A stretch of 64,000 nucleotides of DNA, taken from contig NZ_BJZO01000003.1 in the NCBI RefSeq assembly GCF_007992075.1, forward strand, positions 18,865 through 82,864, in the 5' to 3' direction. Every line of letters starts with the position of its first letter. The first letter of the stretch is position 1. A program made the translations under genes and the position numbers. Of this stretch, positions 46,901 to 55,283 are shown in pieces. Under the pieces are notes generated by a model. That model saw nothing but the letters and a program-made list of their open reading frames with translations, had not been told where the DNA came from and ran no database searches. Source of the stretch: Pararhodospirillum oryzae (GTDB lineage Bacteria > Pseudomonadota > Alphaproteobacteria > Rhodospirillales > Rhodospirillaceae).

Positions 46901-48732
46901 AAGGGTCCGCGCACCTGGCCCACGTCCAGGGGCCGGCCCTGGGGCTGGCTCAGCATCACGTCATGCAGCCAGACCCGGTCCCCGCCGCCGCCACCCCCGT
47001 TCAGGCGCACGTCAAAGGGCATTTCACCAATAACCCGAAGCCCCAGGTTTTCGAGCAAGGGCACGATGTCGGACAAGGGCAGCGGCTGGCCCGGGCGCAC
47101 GATCTTGAAGCGCACCTCGTGGGGGGCGTCTTCCAGGGCGCGGTACAAGGCCATGGCGAAGCCGGGGCCGGCGGGGTCCAGGGCCGCCTCGATCCGGGCG
47201 ATATCCGCCACCGCCTGCTGGGCGCCGAAGCGCTCGCGGTAGCCGGCCGGGAAGGCGTCGGCGAAGCGCGCGGCGCGGGCCAGGCCCCGTTCCTCGCCGT
47301 GGGCGCTGACCAGGGCCTCGGCCAGGGCGTCGGGCCAGGCGCGGGCCGCGTCGGCGATGCGCGCCTCGATCGCGCGGGCGTCGGGCAGGGGCCGGGCGCC
47401 CGGGCGCACCCGCACCGTCAGGTGAAACCGGGCCAGCGGCGCGTCCGACACCTGGGTGGAAAACGACAGCGCGGTGCCGTCCAGGGCCTGTTCCAAGATA
47501 CCCTGGACCTCGCGGCGCAAGGCGGTGTCGTGGCGGTCGCGGGGCAGGAACACAAGGCATGACACGAAGCGCCCGAAGGGATCGGGGCGCAGGAACAAGG
47601 CCGGGCGGGGCTGCTCTTGCAGCCGCAGCACCCCCAGGGCGATGGCGGCCAGGGTTTCGATATCGGCCTGGAACAGCTCCTCGCGCGGCAGCGTTTCCAG
47701 GATGGCCAGGAGCTTGCGCCCGTCGTGGGTGCCGGGGCGCCGGCCGGTCGCGGTGATGGCCGCCGCGATCTTGTCGTTGACCACCGGAATGCCTCGGGGG
47801 GAATCGGTGTAGACATCGGCGGTGAACAGGCCCAGGAACACCCACACGGCGGCGTCGCGGCGCACCACCACCACGTCCATGGGCACCGGGCGGTGGATCC
47901 GGGCCGGGGTCAGACCCTTGGTCAGCAGCAAGGAGGGGCCGTCGTCGATGGAAAAGCCCAGGCCGTTCTCGGGATTGTCGGCCGCGAGGCGGGCAATGCC
48001 CAGAAGGCCGGCTTCGTCGGACGGGCTTTCGGCGTCGGGGGCCAGGGCGTGGCGGTGCACGCCCAGGAAGGTGAAGTGGTTCGCGGCCAGCCAGGTCAGG
48101 AACGCGGCCTCGGCCGGGGTGGGGGCATCCGACGCCAGGGCGAGGCAGCGCGCGCGCATCAGGGCCCAGTCGTGCACGGCGGCCTGCACCTGGGCCAGCA
48201 CCGCGCGCACGCCTTCCTCGGCCGCTGCCAGGCGTTCGGGGTCGGCGCGGGCCAGGACATGCAGGTGCATGATGGATTCGGGGTGCGCGTCAGCGGCGTC
48301 GTCGCCCAGGGCCTCCACGACGCCGTGGCCGTCGCGGGCCACCCGCAAGACCGGGTGCAGCACCAGGCGTACCCCCAGGTTCAGCCGGGCCAGCTCGGCG
48401 CGCACGGAATCGACCAGGAAGGGCATGTCATCAAGGGCGAGTTCGATCACCGCTTGGTCGCAGTGCCAGCCGTGTTCCTCCAGCGTGGGGGAAAAGGCGC
48501 GCACCAGGGCCTGGCCGGGGGGGCGCTGGCGCACGAAGGTCCACAGGGAAACGATCTGGCCGAAAACCCGTTCGGCGTCGTAGCCGCCCAGATCCTCGAT
48601 CGGATGGCCCTCCAGGGTCTGGCGCAGGAAGGCCTGGGCCAGGGCGGCCTCGGGAGGGTCCAGGCGCTGGCCGATCAGAAGGGCAACGGCGTCAATCAGG
48701 CCTTGGGCGCGAAGATCGGGGGCGGGAATCAT
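43972..48732 (-). CDS. Large NAD-specific glutamate dehydrogenase (GDH-180 class)
   Basis: A 1586-residue single-chain dehydrogenase of the bacterial NAD-GDH family, oxidatively deaminating glutamate to 2-oxoglutarate. The long N-terminal regulatory part ([34 protein letters not shown]) precedes the catalytic core, [20 protein letters not shown] then [13 protein letters not shown] with the catalytic lysine, [15 protein letters not shown], and [14 protein letters not shown]. The length is slightly under that of the ~1600-residue alphaproteobacterial members and looks complete. Monocistronic, with a 232-base gap to the kinase gene. It feeds carbon to the TCA cycle when amino acids are used. Confidence 0.96.
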   Translation of the reverse strand: [1586 protein letters not shown]

Positions 48733-48849
48733 GGCAACCTCTCCGGGCGGGGGACGGCACGGGTGGCGGGCGATGGGTCACGCGAAACGCGCGGGAAGCG
48801 ACACGAACGGCTTGTCTTGCGTCCCTTCCCGGAAGCATGCTGCGCCGGG

Positions 48850-48885
48850 CCCGGACGCAAGCCAAGGCCCGAACACAAGCCAAGG
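48850..48885 (+). repeat. Two 18-bp tandem repeats upstream of the LivF-like gene
   Basis: Units 48850-48867 and 48868-48885 share CCCG....AAGCCAAGG at 15 of 18 positions. The second copy ends in the AAGGA that serves as the ribosome-binding site for the GTG at 48893. A local duplication, possibly affecting leader spacing. Confidence 0.5.
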
Positions 48886-48892
48886 AATAAAC

Positions 48893-49588
48893 GTGGTGTT
48901 GAGCCTGGAAAAAATCGATGCCTGCCACGGTCGGGCACAGGTCTTGTTTGGCCTTGATCTTGCGTTGGCCGAAGGCGAGGGCGTGGCGCTGCTCGGGCGC
49001 AATGGCGCCGGCAAGACGGCCACCGTGCTGGCGGTGCTGGGCCTGGTGCGGGTCACGGCCGGCGACGTGCGGCTGGCCGGGCGTTCGATCAAGGGCTGGC
49101 CGCTGCATGCCCTGGCCCGGGCCGGGGTCGGCTGGGTGCCCGAGGAACGCCGGGTGTTCGCCGGCCTCACGGTGGCCGAAAACCTGCGGGTGGGAACCAC
49201 CGGGCGGCCGGGCCCGTGGAGCGAAGCCCGTCTGCGCGCCCTGTTTCCCGCCCTGGACCCCTTGTGGCACCGCCCCGCCGGCCTGCTGTCGGGGGGGGAA
49301 CAGCAGATGCTGACGGTCGCGCGCACCCTGGCGGGCAATCCGGCGGTGCTGCTGCTTGACGAGCCCTCGGAAGGCTTGGCGCCCCTGGTGGTCGAGGCCC
49401 TGGCCCAGGCCATTGCCGCGGTCAAGGCCGAGGGCATGACCGTGCTGCTGAGCGAACAAAACCGCCTGTTCGCCGAGCCGCTGGTGGACCGGGTGGCCCT
49501 GATCGAGCAAGGCCGGGTGGTGTGGACCGGCACCCCCGGGGCCCTGGACACCCAGCCCGCCTTGCGCGAGCGGGTGCTGGCCCTGTAA
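48893..49588 (+). CDS. LivF-like ABC transporter ATP-binding protein (orphan)
   Basis: A 231-residue ABC ATPase: Walker A LLGRNGAGKTATVL, signature LSGGEQQML, Walker B VLLLDEPSEGLAP and an H-loop-equivalent VLLSEQN. The VGWVPEERRVFAGLTVAENL motif is characteristic of LivF, the second ATPase of branched-chain amino-acid or urea/amide HAAT importers. The H-loop His is replaced by Gln in LSEQN, as is common in LivF. The start is GTG at 48893 with AAGGA six bases upstream. No permease, LivG or binding protein is nearby, so it would have to serve a transporter encoded elsewhere. Divergent from the dehydrogenase gene. Confidence 0.88.
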   Translation: MVLSLEKIDACHGRAQVLFGLDLALAEGEGVALLGRNGAGKTATVLAVLGLVRVTAGDVRLAGRSIKGWPLHALARAGVGWVPEERRVFAGLTVAENLRVGTTGRPGPWSEARLRALFPALDPLWHRPAGLLSGGEQQMLTVARTLAGNPAVLLLDEPSEGLAPLVVEALAQAIAAVKAEGMTVLLSEQNRLFAEPLVDRVALIEQGRVVWTGTPGALDTQPALRERVLAL

Positions 49589-49617
49589 TCCCGGGACCGG
49601 GCCCGCTCGGCCGCGCG

Positions 49618-51255
49618 TCAGGCGATGGGGGCCCTTTGGGCAGGGGCGACGGCCGGGCCTGGCGCATGCCAGCGGCACACCCGGTTGCGGCCCAGGTCCT
49701 TGGAGCGGTACAAGGCCGCGTCGGCGGCTTCGATCACCGCTTCCCACGACGGCGCGTCGTTGGGGTAGGCGGCGACCCCGGCCGAGAAGGTGGCGTGCAG
49801 CGCCTGATCGTCAATACGCAGGGCGGTCGCGCCGAACACCTCGCGCCAGTGTTCCACCCGGACCGTGGCGTCATGGGGATCGGTGTCGGGCAGCAAGACC
49901 AGGATTTCCTCGCCTCCCACCCGCACCACCACGTCGTCCTGACGGACATTGGCGATCAGGAAGCGGGCAATGGCGCGCAAGACCGCGTCGCCCGCCCTGT
50001 GGCCCCAGGTGTCGTTGAAGTGCTTGAAATGGTCCAGGTCGAGGACCACCACGCTCAAGGGGCGCCCGCTGGCCTTGGCCCCGGCCAGCAGGGCGGGGCG
50101 GGCTTCTTCCAGGTAGTGGCGGTTGTGCAGTCCGGTCAGGCTGTCGCGGGTGGCCTGCTCGCGCAGCTGTTGCTGCAAGGCCAGGTTGGCGGCCAGTTGT
50201 TCGGTCAGGCGCTGTTCCACCTGCTTTCTGCAGGTGATGTCGGTCAGGATCACCACCCGCCCCATGGGGCGATTGCCCAGGGACAAGGGCCGGGTGCGGA
50301 TTTCGACATGGCGGGGAGGCTCCCCGTCCAGGACCGCGTCGGCCACGCCCTCGGCGGCCAGGGTGTCGAGGGCCGCGACCACCGAGACCGGCAGGGCCTG
50401 GCGCATCCGCCGTCCGGTGAGCGGGGAACACCCGGTGAGGGCCTGGGCCGATCGGTTGGCCTCGGCGATCACGTCGCCGGGATCAAGCACCATCACCGCG
50501 TCGGGCAGGGCGTCGAGCAGGGGGCGCAAGGCCACGGGCACGCTGATCAGCAAACGATGGCGGCCGATCATCCAGACCAGCAAGACAGCGGTCACGATAA
50601 AGCTGAAGGGCGTGGGGTCGAAGCCAAACGGCATGAACAGCCCGGTCAGGTAGGTGAGGTCGCTCACCCAGGGAACCGCCATGGCGGCGGTGAGGCCAAG
50701 GTAGTGGGGCCGCTGGGCCCGAGGCGCCTTCTGGAAGGTGTCGATCAGGACAATCAGGCAGACCAGCAGCAGGAAATAGCAAACCCCGATGGCCAGGAAA
50801 AAGGCCAGGCCGTGCTCGTAGAGCAAGGGGGCGCCCGGTTCGTCTCCCATGGGGGTCGCGGTGACGTACATCAGGTGATGGAAATCGTTGGTGAGTGCCA
50901 CGCCCCAGGTCAGGGCGGGCAGGCCCCACAACACGGCCTGGGTTGGCCACGCGCGCACGCGTTCCTCGCCCTTGCAGTAGCTCCACAGGAAGGCCGTCCA
51001 CAGCAAGACGGTGGCCATGATGCCGGGCCAGGCCATCTCGGCCCAGAAGAGCTTGTCGGCGGGGCCGAGCACCAGGTTTTCCACGGCGGCGGCAAGGCAC
51101 CACCACGCCAGGGCCACGAACGCCCCGACAAAGGCGCCGCGTCCGTGAAAGGGGGACAGGCGGCGCACGAAAGCCACCAGGCCAAGGGCGGTGACGGCGG
51201 CGAGGACCAGCAGGAAACCCGGAAGGTTGGGGGTCCACTCAGGAAGGGTCAGCAT
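49618..51255 (-). CDS. 7TM-PAS-GGDEF diguanylate cyclase
   Basis: 545 residues. Seven predicted membrane helices of the histidine-kinase N-terminal 7TM type occupy the first ~230 residues. A PAS-like domain follows (LLDALPDAVMVLDPGDVIAEANRSAQAL), then a GGDEF domain (VVVLDLDHFKHFNDTWGH; RVGGEEILVLLPDT). The signature is GGEEI, with the acidic pair needed for c-di-GMP synthesis but Ile in place of Phe. Five residues upstream RQDD fits the RxxD inhibitory site, so product feedback is likely. The ATG at 51255 starts just before the first helix; the longer frame to 51339 has an Arg/Pro-rich leader. Its neighbours are polysaccharide synthases. Confidence 0.88.
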   Translation of the reverse strand: MLTLPEWTPNLPGFLLVLAAVTALGLVAFVRRLSPFHGRGAFVGAFVALAWWCLAAAVENLVLGPADKLFWAEMAWPGIMATVLLWTAFLWSYCKGEERVRAWPTQAVLWGLPALTWGVALTNDFHHLMYVTATPMGDEPGAPLLYEHGLAFFLAIGVCYFLLLVCLIVLIDTFQKAPRAQRPHYLGLTAAMAVPWVSDLTYLTGLFMPFGFDPTPFSFIVTAVLLVWMIGRHRLLISVPVALRPLLDALPDAVMVLDPGDVIAEANRSAQALTGCSPLTGRRMRQALPVSVVAALDTLAAEGVADAVLDGEPPRHVEIRTRPLSLGNRPMGRVVILTDITCRKQVEQRLTEQLAANLALQQQLREQATRDSLTGLHNRHYLEEARPALLAGAKASGRPLSVVVLDLDHFKHFNDTWGHRAGDAVLRAIARFLIANVRQDDVVVRVGGEEILVLLPDTDPHDATVRVEHWREVFGATALRIDDQALHATFSAGVAAYPNDAPSWEAVIEAADAALYRSKDLGRNRVCRWHAPGPAVAPAQRAPIA

Positions 51256-51357
51256 GCCGGGGCCTCCAGACCTTGAACCGGACCTCGGCCCTGTCCGGCT
51301 TTTCCGGGGTGATTCCGGGGCCCTTGCCGCCTGGGGCAAGACCGCCGGGATCCCCGT

Positions 51358-52863
51358 CTACGAGGGACGAGAAGAGCTTTCCCCCAAAACGGACGCGCGC
51401 ACCAGAGGCCAGACATCGGGCATGCCCAGCCAAATCAAGCCGGTACCGGCCACGGCCAGGAACGGCAGGTTCCAGGCTTGCTCAAGGAAGAACAAAGCCA
51501 CCATGGCCACGCCCAGGAGCAGTTCCGGCCAGCGCAGCCCGCCCGCCCACAGCCGGGCCCGGGCCAGACCCGCCGTCGTTTTGGGTGTGCGCACGAAGGG
51601 GCTACGCCGGCGCAAACTGGCGTCGATCAGGGCTCGGGTGTTCGACAACATCAGCCCGCTGGCGAAGGCCATCGCCAGGATGACGTCGCGTGGGGTCCGC
51701 CACGGATGCAAGCGTCCGTCCAGTATCTGGGGACGCGTCATGAACCCAACAACCCCGATCATGCCGAAGACACCGCACACGGTTAGTATTGCTCCGACCG
51801 GCGAGGCCACGGGCATGTTGAAAAGGACAGTCGGCAAGGTTAGTGCCAAGTTAAGGACTGAAATTGGAAAAAAGAAACATTGAATCAGTTGTATGGTGAC
51901 TCCTACGCGCCAGGGCAAAGGCCAGTTCGAAGTCCAGATTCGGGGGCCCAGCTTGAACAATACCTGGGCGATCCCCTTGGTCCAGCGGTATTGCTGGGCC
52001 TGCCAGGCGCGGGTCGAGTCGGGCAGTTCACCCGGCACGACAAGATCGGGCACGAACACGCCATGATAGCCAATCAACGCCGTGCGCAAGGCCAGGTCCA
52101 GGTCCTCGGTCAGGGTGTCGCCTTGCCAGCCGCCGGCGGCTTCCAACGCGGCGCGGCGCCACACGCCGCAGGTGCCATTGAAGACGATGGGCAATCCAGC
52201 ATTATAACGCGAGCTTTGTTCAACGAGAAGGTGCCCATCCAGCATGGTGGCCTGGGCCAGGGTAAGAAAGGTCTGGGCGCGGTTCGCGTGCCCCCAGCGG
52301 GCTTGAACGAACCCCACCGTCGGGTCGGCGAAAAAAGGCAAGGTGCGGTTCAGGAAATCGGGCGGGGGCACGAAGTCCGCGTCGAACAAGACGATGAACG
52401 GCGCGTCGGAATGGAGCAATCCCCCCGCCAGCGCTCCGGCCTTGTAATCATGGCGATCCACGCGGTGCAAAACATCGATGCGCAATCCCAACTCGGCCGC
52501 CACCCGCCGGGCGATGGCGTGGTTGGCGGGGTGGGAGCCATCGTCGCTGTCGTCCAGAAGCTGGATGGACAGCCGGTCTCGGGGGTATTCAATGGTACCG
52601 ACGGCGCGCAGAACTTGCTCCACCAGCCGTCCCTCGTTGTACACCGGGATCTGAACCAGAACGTGGGGCGGTGCCGACGAGCCGGAGGCGACGTCGGTGG
52701 AGGGGAGGGCGCGCGATGGGCGCCTCATCCCCAAAATAATAAGAATAAGGTAATTCAATCCCAGCGCCGCAAAAGCCAGTGCCGGCAAAATCGATAGCCA
52801 TTGCAGCACGACAACGGCGGCCGAAACACCCGAGGGGACGGCAAGGGTAATGCTTTGGATCAT
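51358..52863 (-). CDS. Processive GT2 glycosyltransferase (CSLA/BcsA-like), copy A
   Basis: A 501-residue membrane glycosyltransferase. An N-terminal helix (LQWLSILPALAFAALGLNYLILI) leads to a cytoplasmic GT2 domain with VQIPVYNEGRLVEQVLRAV, the nucleotide-sugar DADF motif, TEDLDLALR and the Q-x-x-R-W motif in QQYRWTKG, diagnostic of processive polysaccharide synthases. Three to four helices follow. There is no PilZ domain, so no direct c-di-GMP control. It resembles the mannan-synthase (CSLA)-like bacterial group. ATG 52863 is used; a TTG at 52893 would add ten residues that are conserved in copy B. Twin of the gene at 53333-54841. Confidence 0.88.
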   Translation of the reverse strand: MIQSITLAVPSGVSAAVVVLQWLSILPALAFAALGLNYLILIILGMRRPSRALPSTDVASGSSAPPHVLVQIPVYNEGRLVEQVLRAVGTIEYPRDRLSIQLLDDSDDGSHPANHAIARRVAAELGLRIDVLHRVDRHDYKAGALAGGLLHSDAPFIVLFDADFVPPPDFLNRTLPFFADPTVGFVQARWGHANRAQTFLTLAQATMLDGHLLVEQSSRYNAGLPIVFNGTCGVWRRAALEAAGGWQGDTLTEDLDLALRTALIGYHGVFVPDLVVPGELPDSTRAWQAQQYRWTKGIAQVLFKLGPRIWTSNWPLPWRVGVTIQLIQCFFFPISVLNLALTLPTVLFNMPVASPVGAILTVCGVFGMIGVVGFMTRPQILDGRLHPWRTPRDVILAMAFASGLMLSNTRALIDASLRRRSPFVRTPKTTAGLARARLWAGGLRWPELLLGVAMVALFFLEQAWNLPFLAVAGTGLIWLGMPDVWPLVRASVLGESSSRPS

Positions 52864-53073
52864 GGATGCACCGGTGCTTTTCGACCCGCTCAAAATAACG
52901 GGGGCGGCGGGATCTCCCCAAACCAGGCGCGTCAGGAGTTAGCAGACTCTGGAGAAAGAAACAATCTGAGGAATAATTTTTCCGCACTCACCAGAATGCC
53001 AAAGCAGCATTCCATAGTTCTGAGAATCGCGCGACCGAGCGTTCAGGGAGACACGATCCGAGAGAACCAGCCC

Positions 53074-53303
53074 CTGCATCGAGACGACAACCATCCCGCC
53101 GAGGACCCCTTCCTCCTTAACCGCCGTTTATTTCCGGGGGGGGACGTCGGGCGCGGCCTTGGCGTTGATGGGCGGTCTGACCCGCGCCCTTTGCCCGAGC
53201 TCGGGAAAGTCCGATCAACACCAAGGCGCGTATCGTTGTTGCCGGGGCCGGGGCGGCCGGCCCGTCGGCGGCGTAGCGTCCGCGGCGCCTGAACGGGTCC
53301 ATC
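53074..53303 (+). pseudogene. Truncated 5' fragment of the SQR gene (duplication relic)
   Basis: About 230 bases that align with the first ~230 bases of the intact SQR gene at 55052. The start codon has become CTG (53074-53076). A two-base loss in the GGGG tract around 53135-53145 and a one-base gain in the GACCCGCGCCC region shift the frame, and TAG follows where the intact gene reads through. The similarity ends near 53303, at the junction to unit B. It encodes no product and is a relic left by the tandem duplication. Confidence 0.88.
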
Positions 53304-53308
53304 CTTTC

Positions 53309-55283
53309 GGGCAGGACCGCCGGGAGCCCCGTCTACGAGGGACGCGAGGAGGTTTCCCTCAAGACGGACGCGCGCACCAGAGGCCAGACATCGGGCATGC
53401 CCAGCAAAATCAAGCCGGTGCCAAGCACGGCCAGGAACGGGGCGTTCCAGGCTTGCTCAAGGAAGAACAAAGCCACCATGGCCACGCCCAGGAGCAGTTC
53501 CGGCCAGCGCAGCCCGCCCGCGCGGGGCCGGGGCCGGGCCAGGCCGGCCGTCTTCTTGGGCGTGCGCACGAAGGGGCTGTTGCGGCGCAGGCCCGCCTCG
53601 ATCACGGCGCGCGTGTTCGACAGCATCAGGCCGCTGGTGAACGTCAGCGCCAGAACGATGTCGCGCGGGGTGCGCCACGGGTGCAGGCGTCCGTCAAGCA
53701 TCTGGGCCCGGGTCAGGAAGGCAACAACCCCGCCCAGGCCCAAAAGACCGCAAACGGTCAGGATCTCCCCGACCGGCGAAACCAGGGGAAGGTCCAGGAT
53801 GACCGCCGGCAAGGTCAGCAGCACGCTGGCGACCGCGAGCGGAAAGAAGCAGGCCTGGAACAGTTGCAAGGTCACGGCGACGCGCCAGGTCAGGGGCCAG
53901 GGCGCCGTCCAGATCCGGCCGCCCAGCTTGAACAGGACCTGCGCGAAGCCCTTGGTCCAACGATACTGCTGGGTTTGCCAGGCCCGGGTCGACTCGGGCA
54001 GCTCGCCGGGGACCACCAGGTCGGGCAAAAACACCCCATGATAGCCGATAAGCGCGGTGCGCAAGGCAAGGTCCAGATCCTCGGTCAGGGTGTCGCCCTG
54101 CCAGCCGCCCGCGCTGTCCAGCGCGGCCCGACGCCACACCCCGCAGGTGCCGTTGAACGCGACCGGCAGGCCGACGGCGCTTCGGGTTCCCTGCTCAACC
54201 AGGAAATGGGCATCCAGCACGGTGGCCTGGGCCAGGGTGAGCAGGGTCTGGGCGCGGTTGGCGTGGCCCCAGCGGGCCTGGACGAAGCCCACCGTGGGAT
54301 CGGCGAACAAGGGCACGGTGCGGCGCAGGAAATCCCGGGGCGGCAGGAAGTCGGCGTCGAAAAGGGCAACGAAGGGCGCGGTGGACTGGGCAAGACCCGC
54401 CGCCAGGGCGCCCGCCTTGTAGTCGTGGCGGTTGACCCGGTGCAAGACCTCGACTCGCAGCCCCAGTTCGCCGGCCACCCGCAAGGCGAGGTCGCGGTTG
54501 TCGGGATGGGATCCGTCGTCGCTGTCGTCCAGCAACTGAATCGAAAGCCGCTCGCGGGGATAGTCCAAGGCGCCGACGGCCCGCAGCACCTGTTCCACCA
54601 GCCGGCCCTCGTTGAACACGGGGATCTGGATCAAGACCGGGGGGGAATCGGTCGCGGGCGGCGGCGGAGCGTCGGGAGGGGGAGAAGCGCGCAAAGTGCG
54701 CTTCATGCCCAGCACGGTCAGGGCAAGATAATTAAGGCCCAGGGCCGCGAACGCCAGGACCGGCAGGACCGATACCCATTGCAGTACGACAAAAGGGGCC
54801 GAAACACCCGAAGGGACGACAAGGTCAATACTTTGGATCATGGATGCACCGGTGTTTTTCGACCCGCTCAAAACAACGGGGGCGGCGGGATCTCCCCAAA
54901 CCAGGCGGGTCAGGAGTTAGCAGACTCTGGGGAAGGAAACAACCTGAGGAATAATCCTCCCATAGGTACCGGAATATCACATTAGCATTTCCTAATTCTG
55001 AGAATCGCGTTACCGTGCGTGCAGGGAGACACGATCCGGGAGAACCAACCCATGCATCGAGACGACAACCATCCCGCCGATGGTCCCTTCGTCCTCAACC
55101 GCCGCCAGATCCTGGGGTGGGGGACGTCGGGCGCGGCCCTGGCGTTGATGGGCGGTCTGACCGCGCCCTTTGCCCGGGCTCAGGAAGGTCCGGTCAACAC
55201 CAAGGCGCGCATCGTCATCGCCGGGGCCGGGGCGGCCGGCCTGTCGGCGGCGGCGCAGCTTTCGCGGCGCCTGAACGGGGCCA
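53309..55283. repeat. Tandem duplication, unit B (about 1.98 kb)
   Basis: Second unit of the direct repeat with 51334-53308. It carries GT2 copy B and runs into the intact SQR gene. The right end is where similarity with unit A stops, inside SQR codon ~75-77. Confidence 0.9.
53333..54841 (-). CDS. Processive GT2 glycosyltransferase (CSLA/BcsA-like), copy B
   Basis: 502 residues, co-linear with the 501-residue copy A. It has the same catalytic set, VLIQIPVFNEGRLVEQVLRAV, DADFLPP, TEDLDLALRTA and QQYRWTKGFAQ. It differs from copy A mainly in the linker after the first helix (proline-rich PPPDAPPPPATDSPP) and in many conservative changes. The C-terminal GLRWPELLLGVAMVALFFLE segment is identical in both, suggesting recent conversion or strong constraint. 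ATG 54841 corresponds to copy A's 52863. Divergent from the SQR gene, 210 bases away. Confidence 0.88.
   Translation of the reverse strand: MIQSIDLVVPSGVSAPFVVLQWVSVLPVLAFAALGLNYLALTVLGMKRTLRASPPPDAPPPPATDSPPVLIQIPVFNEGRLVEQVLRAVGALDYPRERLSIQLLDDSDDGSHPDNRDLALRVAGELGLRVEVLHRVNRHDYKAGALAAGLAQSTAPFVALFDADFLPPRDFLRRTVPLFADPTVGFVQARWGHANRAQTLLTLAQATVLDAHFLVEQGTRSAVGLPVAFNGTCGVWRRAALDSAGGWQGDTLTEDLDLALRTALIGYHGVFLPDLVVPGELPESTRAWQTQQYRWTKGFAQVLFKLGGRIWTAPWPLTWRVAVTLQLFQACFFPLAVASVLLTLPAVILDLPLVSPVGEILTVCGLLGLGGVVAFLTRAQMLDGRLHPWRTPRDIVLALTFTSGLMLSNTRAVIEAGLRRNSPFVRTPKKTAGLARPRPRAGGLRWPELLLGVAMVALFFLEQAWNAPFLAVLGTGLILLGMPDVWPLVRASVLRETSSRPS

Larger units (their letters stand above)
51334..53308. 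repeat. Tandem duplication, unit A (about 1.98 kb)
   Basis: Holds GT2 synthase copy A and the broken 5' fragment of the SQR gene. It matches unit B (53309-55283) from GGGCAAGACCGCC at the left end to GGCGCCTGAACGGG at the right. The offset is 1975 bases at the left end and 1978 at the GT2 and SQR starts. Middle parts of the GT2 genes have diverged, while the ends are almost identical. Confidence 0.9.

Noticed and set aside
43669..47562. A 1297-codon reading frame on the plus strand
   Set aside because: It lies antisense to the NAD-glutamate dehydrogenase gene, has a Gly/His/Gln-rich low-complexity composition typical of reverse-strand frames in GC-rich genes, and shows no family motif.
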